Below, one piece after another: positions 17,861-25,795 of a stretch of DNA of 64,000 nucleotides. Source of the DNA: Candidatus Contendibacter sp. (lineage in GTDB: Bacteria; Pseudomonadota; Gammaproteobacteria; Competibacterales; Competibacteraceae); the NCBI GenBank assembly GCA_029624675.1, contig JARSSP010000044.1:112897-176896 (forward strand), read 5' to 3'. Position 1 is the first letter of the stretch. Every line of letters starts with the position of its first letter. The notes below the pieces were generated by a model that was not told the origin of the DNA, did not search any database, and was given only the letters and a program-made list of their open reading frames with translations. The translations under genes were made by a program, and so were the position numbers.

Positions 17861-18292
17861 ATGCCCACTCTTGCCTTCGCCCATGTCGGGCTGACCTGCA
17901 AGGATCCGCTGACCATCGAGCGGTTCTACACGAAGTACTTCGGTTTCCAGCGGGTGCGCGTCGTTCCGCTGGGAGACGACGAACTGGTTTACACTCGCTC
18001 CGGCAACCTGACCCTGGAAATCTTTAAGGCCAAGGAGGAGCGGCCGATCTCTCCACCAAGCGCGGACGGTTATTCATGGGCTGGGGTACGACATTTGGCC
18101 TTTCAGGTTGACGACGTGGACGCCAAGCTTGCCGAACTGGGTGAGGACGCCAAGATATCCCTTGGCCCCCTGGATTTTGACACCTTCATTCCCGGCTGGA
18201 AGACCGTCTGGGTTGCTGATCCCGAAGGCAACATCATCGAAATCAGCCAAGGCTATACGGACGCCCCCGGCACGCCTCCCCTGCAACTCTAA
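17861..18292 (+). CDS. VOC-family (glyoxalase/dioxygenase-type) protein
   Basis: A 143-residue protein with two beta-alpha-beta-beta-beta modules. Likely metal ligands are His8 (FAHVGLT), a Glu near residue 55 in the LTLEIFKA strand, the His of GVRHLAFQVDD and the Glu of NIIEISQG. Family members are glyoxalase I, methylmalonyl-CoA epimerase, ring-cleavage dioxygenases and resistance proteins. I chose the ATG at 17861, preceded by GGAGAG; upstream codons overlap the PfpI gene. With an aldehyde-forming enzyme and PfpI proteins nearby, reactive-carbonyl handling is a reasonable guess. Confidence 0.8.
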   Translation: MPTLAFAHVGLTCKDPLTIERFYTKYFGFQRVRVVPLGDDELVYTRSGNLTLEIFKAKEERPISPPSADGYSWAGVRHLAFQVDDVDAKLAELGEDAKISLGPLDFDTFIPGWKTVWVADPEGNIIEISQGYTDAPGTPPLQL

Positions 18293-18407
18293 ACCGGCTC
18301 CGCGGCACGCCCGGCGACCCCGCTGGGCTGTTCGGGTTTGGTTCCCCGCCGTGGTCATTTCATGCCGAGAGGGGTGACCGATCAATCATCAAGAGGTTTG
18401 ACGAAAC

Positions 18408-18770
18408 GTGTTGACCGTGAACGTGGCCAAGTCCGGCGAGGTAACCGAAGTTCTGCTGACCGGGGAACTGGACGGCATGACCTCGTCGCAACTGGAGCAG
18501 CAGTTGAACAGCCTGATCGGTTCGGGCGAGCGGCGGTTCTTGATCCGGTTCGCCACGCTAGCGCTGATTACCAGCGCCGGTCTGCGCGTGTTTCTGGGGT
18601 TCGCCAAGAAAACCCACAAGCTCAACGGCAAAATGGTCTTGTGCGAGATGTCGCCCAACGTGCGCGGCGTATTCGACATGGCCGGGTTCAGCAACATCAT
18701 GACCATCAGCGCCACGGCCGCCGAAGGCAAGGCCCTGCTTGAACCCGACTCGACGCCCACCACGACCTAA
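18408..18770 (+). CDS. STAS-domain anti-sigma factor antagonist, copy 3
   Basis: A 120-residue STAS domain beginning at a GTG. Ser56 lies in the loop LITSAGLRVFLGF at the phospho-acceptor position, with Thr55 replacing the usual Asp. It is separated from the VOC gene by 115 bases, so it may have its own promoter or be the last gene of the operon. With copies 1 and 2 it gives three antagonists for a single visible RsbW-like kinase. Confidence 0.85.
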   Translation: MLTVNVAKSGEVTEVLLTGELDGMTSSQLEQQLNSLIGSGERRFLIRFATLALITSAGLRVFLGFAKKTHKLNGKMVLCEMSPNVRGVFDMAGFSNIMTISATAAEGKALLEPDSTPTTT

Positions 18771-18851
18771 CTCCGCCCGCTGATTCGCGCGCCACCGCCA
18801 CGGTGGCCTGGTCAGCAAACGTTTATTTGCCCGATCTCAGTGGAGACGTTG

Positions 18852-19751
18852 ATGTTCGGTAGCTCAGGCAATGTATCCAAGGAAGAAGCCGCCCGCACAG
18901 CGGCGATCGCCGGCGCCATCGACGTGCTCGTCACCCTGAGCGCCCTGATTGCGGCGCATTCTTCGGTTCTGCTCGCCGACTTCCTCAAGACCAGCCTGGA
19001 ATTCGTTGCCGTTCTGCTGTCCTGGCTGGCGATCCGGCGCATCGTCGGCGGGAGCAACCACCAGTTCGACTATGGTATTGGCAAGCTTGAGAATCTATCC
19101 AGCCTGCTCGTGGGCAGCATCATGTTGCTGGGTATGCTGGTGATCGTGGTCAACGCCATTGCCAACATTCTCAATCCTTCCCATATCCAAGGTATCGGCG
19201 TGTGGATCAGCCTGGTCGCCCAAATCGTTTTTGGCGTGATCAACAGCACCTTGAGTTGGCGCAGTTTCCGCACGGCCCGCGCCGAAAATTCGCCGCTGTT
19301 AAAATCTCAGGCGCAGTTGTTTTTCACCCGTGCCTTCGGCAACGTTTTTATTCTGCTGGCCCTGGGGTTCAGCTTGCTCCTGTCGGGTTTCTCCTGGTCG
19401 GTTTACATCGATCCGGCGGCTTCGCTGGTGATCGCCGCCAGTATCTTGATCTCGGCGATTGGCGTGCTGTCCAGTTCCTTCTACGACTTGCTTGACCGGA
19501 CCCTGGAAGAAGCCGATCAGATCGTGATCCTGCGCGAATTAGCCCAGCGCTTTCATGATTATGAAGCCTTGCACGGCATTCGTTCGCGCCGCGCCGGGGG
19601 ACAGGTGTTTGTCGAGGTTTTTCTCGAATTTGATCCCGATAAAACCATGGGCGAAATTCAAACGGTCGCGGACGCCCTGTGCCGCAGTATCGAAGCGCAG
19701 ATTCCGAGCAGTCGGGTTGCCGTCGCCCTTGCCAAAGAAGCATTGCATTAG
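18852..19751 (+). CDS. Cation-diffusion-facilitator-like membrane protein lacking site A ligands
   Basis: A 299-residue inner-membrane protein with six predicted helices and a cytoplasmic C-terminal domain (HGIRSRRAG...VEVFLEF) that fits the CDF/YiiP family. I use the ATG at 18852, six bases after GGAG, rather than the in-frame GTG at 18840. Aligning the YGIGK motif with YiiP FGHGK, the zinc-site positions Asp45 and Asp49 become Lys46 and Glu50. Aligning the helix ending ILLAL, His153 and Asp157 become Leu156 and Arg160. So the canonical transport site appears lost; ion specificity or transport itself may differ. Confidence 0.8.
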   Translation: MFGSSGNVSKEEAARTAAIAGAIDVLVTLSALIAAHSSVLLADFLKTSLEFVAVLLSWLAIRRIVGGSNHQFDYGIGKLENLSSLLVGSIMLLGMLVIVVNAIANILNPSHIQGIGVWISLVAQIVFGVINSTLSWRSFRTARAENSPLLKSQAQLFFTRAFGNVFILLALGFSLLLSGFSWSVYIDPAASLVIAASILISAIGVLSSSFYDLLDRTLEEADQIVILRELAQRFHDYEALHGIRSRRAGGQVFVEVFLEFDPDKTMGEIQTVADALCRSIEAQIPSSRVAVALAKEALH

Positions 19752-19839
19752 ATTCACTCTCTAATAAGCCGTCAGCGCATCGGCAATGTCATAACCGATA
19801 AAACCTAACGCCATATCACCGCTTTAAGGAGGGTCGTGC

Positions 19840-21027
19840 ATGAACTATCTGCGTAACCTAGCATTATCGCTACTCATCGCTTTGTGCGCCCTGTTGCCCC
19901 CCACCAGCGCCAGTGCCAGCGCGCAATCCTACAACGAACTGTGGGAGATCAACGCCGCGCAGAAGGCGGGTGTCAATATCCAAGCCCTCATTCAACCTGC
20001 CGCCACCTCCACGGTACTCCAGCAGGCCGCGAAAAGTTTCTTCGCGGCTTACCGGCAAGCCACCCTTGACGCCAGCGCCACCGCCGCGTTGCTAAACTTG
20101 CTGACGGATAATGTGGAAATGACCTTTAGCGGACAAGCGGGGGAAATGTTGCCTTTTGCGGGTATTTTCATCGGGCGCGATGGCGTCGCCAACGTCATGA
20201 AAGCCATCCGCGATCAATCCAGGACCGAGTCTTTCCAGGTTCGAGAGACCCTCTTCACAACGTTCGCGGTCGATTTCAGCCTGTTGCCGCAGAACCCCTT
20301 GATCCCCCAGGACAACCGGGTTGCCGCCATCCTGGAGGAAGTACGCACGGCCAATCGTCTTGAGCGCCGCACCTATCGGCTCGATATAGTCGCCTGGCTG
20401 ACGGTGGAGAACGATGGCAAAATCTCCAAGGCGCAATTCTTTTATGATAGCTACGTCCCTTCCCAAGCCTTTGTTGGCGCTCCTCGGTTGATGGTCAATC
20501 CCGATATCTATCCAGTCATCGCGCCGCTGCGTGATCCCAATGCTGACCCCGTGATCACTCTAAGCACCGTGATGGATTTTTTTGGGCGTTTCGGCTCCGA
20601 CACGGTCCCACCATTCGATTGCGTCTTCAATAACATCGTACAGGTGATGGACCCCAGCATTGCCGTCAGTTACGCGGGCGATCCAAAGCTGGTGCCGTTC
20701 GCGGATGATGGGATTCGGCAGGGTATTGAAGGCGCTCTGAGCGTATTTTGCGACACGGAAGTGTACACACACCCACGAACCTTCAATATCGAGGAAGTCG
20801 CCGTGGGGGCCGACCGCGTTGTTGCCAACACGTTCGAGCAGCGCACCGTCGTGGAAACCAGCCGTGGTTATGATATTGCCACGCAAATCATGGTGACCGC
20901 TCGCAACAAGCTGATTACTTCGGTCAAAGGTCTATTCGACAGCGTCATCACCGTCACGGCTCTCCACGGTGTGGATCCATTCTACATCGATCCATTCAAC
21001 TGGCGTATCCCTGCTGGCCAGCGATAA
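19840..21027 (+). CDS. Exported protein, probably two NTF2-like domains
   Basis: A 395-residue protein with a clear signal peptide (LALSLLIALCALLPP, cleavage near ASA-QS at about residues 27-30). Two stretches each look like an NTF2 fold: about 60-215 (AAKSFFAAYRQATLD..., DNVEMTFSG..., AWLTVENDGKISKAQFFYDSY) and about 235-380 (TVMDFFGRFGSDTVPPF..., DPSIAVSYAG..., QIMVTARNKLITSVKGLFDSV). I do not recognise the family. Two Cys residues (DCVFNN, FCDTE) could form a disulfide. Not annotated further. AAGGAGG precedes the ATG. Confidence 0.55.
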   Translation: MNYLRNLALSLLIALCALLPPTSASASAQSYNELWEINAAQKAGVNIQALIQPAATSTVLQQAAKSFFAAYRQATLDASATAALLNLLTDNVEMTFSGQAGEMLPFAGIFIGRDGVANVMKAIRDQSRTESFQVRETLFTTFAVDFSLLPQNPLIPQDNRVAAILEEVRTANRLERRTYRLDIVAWLTVENDGKISKAQFFYDSYVPSQAFVGAPRLMVNPDIYPVIAPLRDPNADPVITLSTVMDFFGRFGSDTVPPFDCVFNNIVQVMDPSIAVSYAGDPKLVPFADDGIRQGIEGALSVFCDTEVYTHPRTFNIEEVAVGADRVVANTFEQRTVVETSRGYDIATQIMVTARNKLITSVKGLFDSVITVTALHGVDPFYIDPFNWRIPAGQR

Positions 21028-21032
21028 CTTGA

Positions 21033-21067
21033 ATGTAGCGACGCCAAGTAAAATAGCGTCGCTACAT
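21033..21067 (+). terminator. Perfect 12-bp hairpin between genes
   Basis: Arms 21033-21044 and 21056-21067 are exact reverse complements, with an 11-base A/T-rich loop. No T tract follows, so it could be a weak terminator, an mRNA 3'-end stabiliser or a small DNA palindrome. It begins six bases after the stop of the exported protein gene. Confidence 0.5.
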
Positions 21068-21186
21068 CTCCGAAAAAATCGAGGAATGGATAACGTCATG
21101 GACGAACTTATCAAGGGGGCCATTGACTAGATTGACTCAACAACTCGCCTGCAAGGCAATACCCACCAATCCGGAGAGATATTTTT

Positions 21187-22449
21187 ATGAATGAAACTCT
21201 TGGTGGCATCCTGGTTGTGGCCGATAGCGGAATCATAAACGCAACCCTGGCCCAAACGCTGTTTTCCCTGGCGCAACGGGTGATGATTGTCAATGAAGCC
21301 AAACAGGCATTGGCTTTGGCCGAGGCTGGTCCTTTCAATTTGGTCCTATTCTCCGCGCGCCTGCCTGATATGACAGCGCAAGAGTTTTTGAGGCCGATTA
21401 AGAACGCCGATAGTGCGAATACCGTGGCCACCCTAGTGATCGGCGATCCAGATCAAGATGTCGAATTGGAGCAGTGCTTGCAAGCAGGCGCCGACGATTT
21501 TTTGATAACCCCGATCAGCGAAGGGCTGTTGAAAGCGCGCGTGCAATTTGTGCTTGAGCACAATCGCTTGCGCCATCAGCATGAACCCAGTCTCGAAAAT
21601 GCGGAACTGCTGAAGATCGAGCACGATATCCAGGTCGCCAGGCGTATTCAGGCTGGCTTCTTGCCCACCGAGCTACCCAAACCGGGAGGTTGGGATGTGG
21701 CCGCGTGTTTCCAGCCCGCGCGCGAGGTGGCTGGTGATTTCTATGATGCCTTCATGCTTTCGCAAAACCGCCGCCTCGGTTTCGTGATCGCCGATGTGGT
21801 GGACAAGGGAGTGCCCGCCGCTCTGTTCATGGCGCTGGTGCGGAGTTTGACGCGCGCTTTCGCCCAGCAAAATTATTCGATCAACTGGACTGACATACTT
21901 GAGGCGGGCACATCGGCTCAACCGTTTACCCGCAGGCAAACCCGCGCCATCCCCTCGACCGGAACCATGGCGCTGAAGAACGCGGTGCAACTGACCAATA
22001 ATTACATCACTGAAAATCATATGCAGGATAACATGTTCGCTACCTTGTTTTTTGGTATGCTGGACCCTGCGACTGGTCAATTGGCGTATATCAACGCGGG
22101 CCACAATCCACCGGTCATCTTTGACGGCAACGGCAACCTCAAGCTTGAACTTAAACCGACCAGCATGGCTGTGGGAATGATGCCCGATACCAATTACTCC
22201 ATTGAATTTGCCCAGATTGATCCAGGTGACTTCATCTTCTGCTATACGGACGGCGTCACCGAAGCGCGCAATGCCGGCGGTGATTTTTTCATGGAAGACC
22301 GTCTTTTCGAACTGCTGGCCCGACCAGGAACGACAGCGCGCGGGCTCGTCGATCACGTCTATGCGGCACTACAGGACTTCATGACCGGCGCCGTCCAGTT
22401 CGATGATATCACGATGATTGCCGTAGTACGCCAACCTGAAAGGTTTTGA
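21187..22449 (+). CDS. PP2C-type (SpoIIE/RsbU-like) serine phosphatase with degenerate receiver domain
   Basis: A 420-residue protein. Residues about 7-125 have a response-regulator receiver fold but lack key residues: Ser56 stands where the phospho-accepting Asp should be (NLVLFSARLPDM) and Thr108 replaces the conserved Lys (DDFLITPI). A linker helix leads to a SpoIIE phosphatase domain (about 175-418) with metal motifs GDFYDAF, ADVVDKGVPAALFM, YTDGVTEA and FDDITM all present. Such enzymes dephosphorylate STAS antagonists, so this is the natural counterpart of the three STAS proteins and the RsbW-like kinase upstream. A roughly 50-residue insertion (about 230-280) separates the phosphatase motifs. 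Confidence 0.88.
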   Translation: MNETLGGILVVADSGIINATLAQTLFSLAQRVMIVNEAKQALALAEAGPFNLVLFSARLPDMTAQEFLRPIKNADSANTVATLVIGDPDQDVELEQCLQAGADDFLITPISEGLLKARVQFVLEHNRLRHQHEPSLENAELLKIEHDIQVARRIQAGFLPTELPKPGGWDVAACFQPAREVAGDFYDAFMLSQNRRLGFVIADVVDKGVPAALFMALVRSLTRAFAQQNYSINWTDILEAGTSAQPFTRRQTRAIPSTGTMALKNAVQLTNNYITENHMQDNMFATLFFGMLDPATGQLAYINAGHNPPVIFDGNGNLKLELKPTSMAVGMMPDTNYSIEFAQIDPGDFIFCYTDGVTEARNAGGDFFMEDRLFELLARPGTTARGLVDHVYAALQDFMTGAVQFDDITMIAVVRQPERF

Positions 22450-22492
22450 TCTACCCTGATAAGCGTCAAGTAAAAATCCAGGTAAAGAAACC

Positions 22493-23248
22493 ATGCCCAA
22501 GGTTATCTCGGTTCACTCCTTTCGTGGCGGTACGGGAAAATCAAACACAACGGCCAACATAGCCGCGCTTCTAGCCGAGCAGGGAATGCGAGTCGGCGTG
22601 GTCGATACTGATATCCTGTCGCCAGGCATTCACGTACTTTTTGGTCTCGTCGAAGAAAAGATGGTGCATAGCCTCAATGATTACCTGTGGGGATCTTGCA
22701 ATGTGGAGGACGCGGCGCTCGATATAACCGCCAACTTGGGCGACGCCATCAAGGGTAAAATCTATCTTATTCCCTCCAGCATGAAGACCGGCGATATCGC
22801 CCGTATCCTGCGGGAAGGCTACGATGTTGGTCTGCTCAATGACGGTTACGAACGCCTGATCAAGCAACTCAACCTCGACTTTCTTCTCATCGACACCCAC
22901 CCAGGTCTGAACGAGGAAACGCTGTTGTCGATTGCGATTTCGGACGTGCTGATCATCGTCATGCGTCCCGACGCGCAAGATTTCCAGGGAACGGCGGTCA
23001 CTGTCGAAGTGGCCCGCCAATTAAGCGTGCCGCTCATGCTATTAGTGGTCAACAAGACACCGCAAATTTTCGACAGTCAAATGGTCAAGAAACGGGTCGA
23101 AAACTCCCTGCGATGCGAGGTGGCGGCTATTTTGCCGCATAGCGACGAAATGATGGCGTTGGCCAGCGAAGGGGTGTTCGTCATGAAATATCCCGATCAT
23201 CCCATGGTGCGCATGTTAAAGAAAGTTCTCGATTACTTTCAAAAGTAA
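22493..23248 (+). CDS. MinD/ParA-family P-loop ATPase
   Basis: A 251-residue ATPase with the deviant Walker A RGGTGKSNTTAN (residues 11-22), a switch Asp in VVDTDILSPG and DTHPGLNEETL as Walker B. The signature lysine of classical MinD/ParA (KGG) is Arg11; from memory RGGTGKSN is usual in a particular MinD-like subfamily. There is no obvious C-terminal amphipathic membrane-targeting helix and no adjacent minC/minE or parB, so a cell-division role is unlikely. It lies 43 bases after the phosphatase gene and may position or gate the signalling proteins (inference). Confidence 0.8.
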   Translation: MPKVISVHSFRGGTGKSNTTANIAALLAEQGMRVGVVDTDILSPGIHVLFGLVEEKMVHSLNDYLWGSCNVEDAALDITANLGDAIKGKIYLIPSSMKTGDIARILREGYDVGLLNDGYERLIKQLNLDFLLIDTHPGLNEETLLSIAISDVLIIVMRPDAQDFQGTAVTVEVARQLSVPLMLLVVNKTPQIFDSQMVKKRVENSLRCEVAAILPHSDEMMALASEGVFVMKYPDHPMVRMLKKVLDYFQK

Positions 23249-23331
23249 TCCGTTGCACCATGCCATGGATGCCCGCATGTCCTGGGTCATGGCCCAATCA
23301 CCCACCTTGCAGTATCGCTGAGTAAACTGTC

Positions 23332-24447
23332 TTAGTGAGATCGCTCGGCGCGTAATCGACTCGCCAGCGTGTTGATGCGCTTGAAATACTCCGATTCCAC
23401 GATTTCGCCGACCTGTCTCGCGCAGTCGGCGTGGTCGATTTCGATATGAATGTCCTGATTCTGCTTCTTCAGCTCATGTTCGCGCGCATAAACCTCCTGG
23501 GCATTTTGAATGACCGAATAGCGAATGATATCGGGATCCTGCTCGGAAACGATTGGAGCTAGAAAGATAATTCCCCGATCGTGCAGGGTGAATTCCTCAC
23601 GTCGAAGGAAGATACGCGCGCCATTCTCCAGCAGCAAATGAGTACCATTGGCGCTCTGGTCCACCAGAATGAATTTGCCTTGGCGAAACTCGATGGTGGC
23701 ATGACTGCGGGATACCTGTTCTCGACTCACCACCAGGTCATTGCCGGCGCCGCGCCCAATCTTGAATACCCGATGATCGGGCATCAGTTCGATGCTTTTA
23801 CCGCGATATTCCAAAAACAACCGCGCGAACAGCAACTTCATCAATGCTTCCTGGTAGATGACTACCTGGGTCTGACTGGTGGAGTCGCGCCAGATGATCT
23901 CGGTGATTTCCATCTCGCCCTGTTTGCCCGGCACCCACGACTGACCGAGATTGCGAGCCATTTGCCCAAGATCGGCGGGTAGCAACCCGGCCGTTTCCTG
24001 GGTGGTGATAATTTGATCGGCCTTGGCCAAGGTAAACATCCGAACAGCGACATTGACCGCGTCACCGAAAACCTTGTCTTCCTCCACGAGCACCTGACCG
24101 TGATGCAGGCCGATCTTGACGGAGATGTTCAGGCCGATCAGCGCCGAATCGTCCTTGAGACCCCGCTGCATTTCACAGGCGGCGCGAACCGCCCGTTCCG
24201 GATCCGGAAAACAGCTCATGATTTCATCGCCGGCCGCCTTGACTACAACCCCTCCCTGAGCCCCAATCTTAGCGGTGAGCACGCCCAACACCCGCATCTC
24301 GATCTGCCGTCCGCGCTGGGCGCCATACTTTTCGAACAATCGACTGCCGCCGCCGTCCGCGAACAGCACGGTTGCCGATACTTGTCGGGGCGATGCAGAC
24401 CGATCATTGGTTTTGGACAGCAAGCGGCCAAGATTCAGTTTCATCAC
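23332..24447 (-). CDS. Class III adenylate/guanylate cyclase fused to an FHA domain
   Basis: A 371-residue protein. The cyclase domain (about 22-180) has both metal aspartates, Asp31 (VLFADGGGS) and Asp74 (KAAGDEIM), an adenine-type Lys70 and the transition-state Asn/Arg pair in FGDAVNVAVRM, so it should be active. Residues about 225-310 form an FHA phosphothreonine-binding domain (FKIGRGAGNDLVVS, VSRSHATIEF). A charged helical tail follows. No membrane segment is present, so it is a soluble cyclase whose FHA module could be recruited by Ser/Thr phosphorylation. It converges on the MinD-like gene. Confidence 0.85.
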   Translation of the reverse strand: MMKLNLGRLLSKTNDRSASPRQVSATVLFADGGGSRLFEKYGAQRGRQIEMRVLGVLTAKIGAQGGVVVKAAGDEIMSCFPDPERAVRAACEMQRGLKDDSALIGLNISVKIGLHHGQVLVEEDKVFGDAVNVAVRMFTLAKADQIITTQETAGLLPADLGQMARNLGQSWVPGKQGEMEITEIIWRDSTSQTQVVIYQEALMKLLFARLFLEYRGKSIELMPDHRVFKIGRGAGNDLVVSREQVSRSHATIEFRQGKFILVDQSANGTHLLLENGARIFLRREEFTLHDRGIIFLAPIVSEQDPDIIRYSVIQNAQEVYAREHELKKQNQDIHIEIDHADCARQVGEIVESEYFKRINTLASRLRAERSH

Positions 24448-24493
24448 CTGATCCCAAATGAATTCGCCAGCTGCAATCGACCTGGAGAACCCC

Positions 24494-25492
24494 TTAGAAG
24501 GGTTTGACCAAGGTCAAGGTGGTTATCGATCCTTCGGAACGATCCTTGGCGCCAAATTCGCGCCAGTGACGCAACTGGAAACCGAAACCGTACTCGGGAA
24601 AGAAATTTTGGATCTCCGGGCCAATGCCGAACACTCGATCATGGACATTGGCGTCATACTGGATATCGGATCCTGTATCGCCGGTGACTTGCCATTGGGC
24701 GTAACCGGAGATACCTACGATCAGAGCGCCGAAGCTTTTGCCCAAGCCCCACTCCACCGAGACATCGTTTCCTGGGGTGATATCCACATACTGGCGCTTG
24801 CTGTGAACCTCGTAGCGAGCCAGGAAAGAGGCCGACCAGGTACGCTCCCGGTCGAAAAACCAGGTGCCGGCCACGATGGGATAATGCGTCCAGAAATCCT
24901 TGCCCGGTTGCGCCGGTTGCTGGTCGTCCCGGTCGCCGGTGGGCGCGAACAGACCGTAGCCGACGCCGAAGTCCCACTGCGGACCACGCCATTCCAGCAC
25001 CAGGGGTTCCAGGTTCACATCGCCCAGACCGAAGTCGGAATCGTCGATCCCGAAGCTGTCGATCCGAACACTACGGTACACTAGCGGTACGGCCACATTC
25101 CAACTGAATTCCGCGCCCAGGAATTTGATTTGGGTGACATGGATGACTCGATGGACGTTGGCGAATGCCTTGGCTTTGAAACCCAGGGGCTTGCCGTCGG
25201 GGGCCAGCGCGGTATGGCCGGCGCTGTTTTTCAGTTGGTCGGCTTCGTAGAACAGATTGTACATCAGATAGTAAAGGCCCGGACCTGGCACGCTGCCCGC
25301 CAGGATACCGGAAGTGCCGTTGGGATAGTGGTTGGTCTCCTGCGCCGTGGCCGACAACCCACAAGCCATCAGGAACAAGACGACGGCGCCGCGCAACCCG
25401 GATTGACGATCCGCAATCGCGCTTGGTGATTCGCGCCGCGACGCATCCTTGACTGCCCCATGGACTGAATAAAGAGCAATGGTTTGATTCAT
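24494..25492 (-). CDS. Outer-membrane protein of the SphA / phenol-degradation meta-pathway-like family
   Basis: A 332-residue protein resembling the PF13557-type outer-membrane proteins often annotated as a transporter or meta-pathway phenol degradation protein: HYPNGTSGILAGSVPGPGLY at the mature N-terminus, many amphipathic strands (FGVGYGLFAPTGDRDD, WSASFLARYEVHSKRQYVDITPG) and a final strand ending TLTLVKPF. A hydrophobic stretch at about 34-49 is the signal sequence, so the true start may be an internal codon giving a shorter leader than the annotated one. Role unproven; such barrels are thought to take up hydrophobic compounds. Confidence 0.75.
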   Translation of the reverse strand: MNQTIALYSVHGAVKDASRRESPSAIADRQSGLRGAVVLFLMACGLSATAQETNHYPNGTSGILAGSVPGPGLYYLMYNLFYEADQLKNSAGHTALAPDGKPLGFKAKAFANVHRVIHVTQIKFLGAEFSWNVAVPLVYRSVRIDSFGIDDSDFGLGDVNLEPLVLEWRGPQWDFGVGYGLFAPTGDRDDQQPAQPGKDFWTHYPIVAGTWFFDRERTWSASFLARYEVHSKRQYVDITPGNDVSVEWGLGKSFGALIVGISGYAQWQVTGDTGSDIQYDANVHDRVFGIGPEIQNFFPEYGFGFQLRHWREFGAKDRSEGSITTLTLVKPF

Positions 25493-25795
25493 AAAGTCAT
25501 ATCCGGCAACTTACGCTTTATCCTGGTACTGGAAATTTCAGACTTTGCGCCCACATTCTGGTCCCCATCCAGGCCGATGGCGTCGACCAAACGTATAGCC
25601 CAAAAAACCGAGCAAAACAATAGGTCATTGATGGATGGCGGGATCGCCGCGCCCGATCTTTCCCACCGCTTCGCTCGACCCGACACTATGCGGACTCGTT
25701 CCATCCGCTCATTCTCAGCCGTGGTCATAATGCCCAAGCCCGGCATTTCTGCTACCATGCGCCGCATTTCAGCGCAGTCATGAAGGAAGTCGAAA
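25493..25795. other. Divergent intergenic region upstream of serC
   Basis: About 300 bases between the outer-membrane protein gene and serC. Open frames cross it on both strands but overlap serC or lack ribosome sites, so I do not call a gene. Promoters for both flanking genes should lie here; no clear -35/-10 pair was recognised. Confidence 0.4.

Noticed and set aside
21086..21130. A 14-codon frame (MDNVMDELIKGAID) before the phosphatase gene
   Set aside because: GAGGA sits too close to the start for a proper ribosome site, and nothing else supports translation. It may be a gene remnant.
25484..25783. A 99-codon plus-strand frame upstream of serC
   Set aside because: No ribosome site, no recognisable features, and it overlaps the divergent promoter region.
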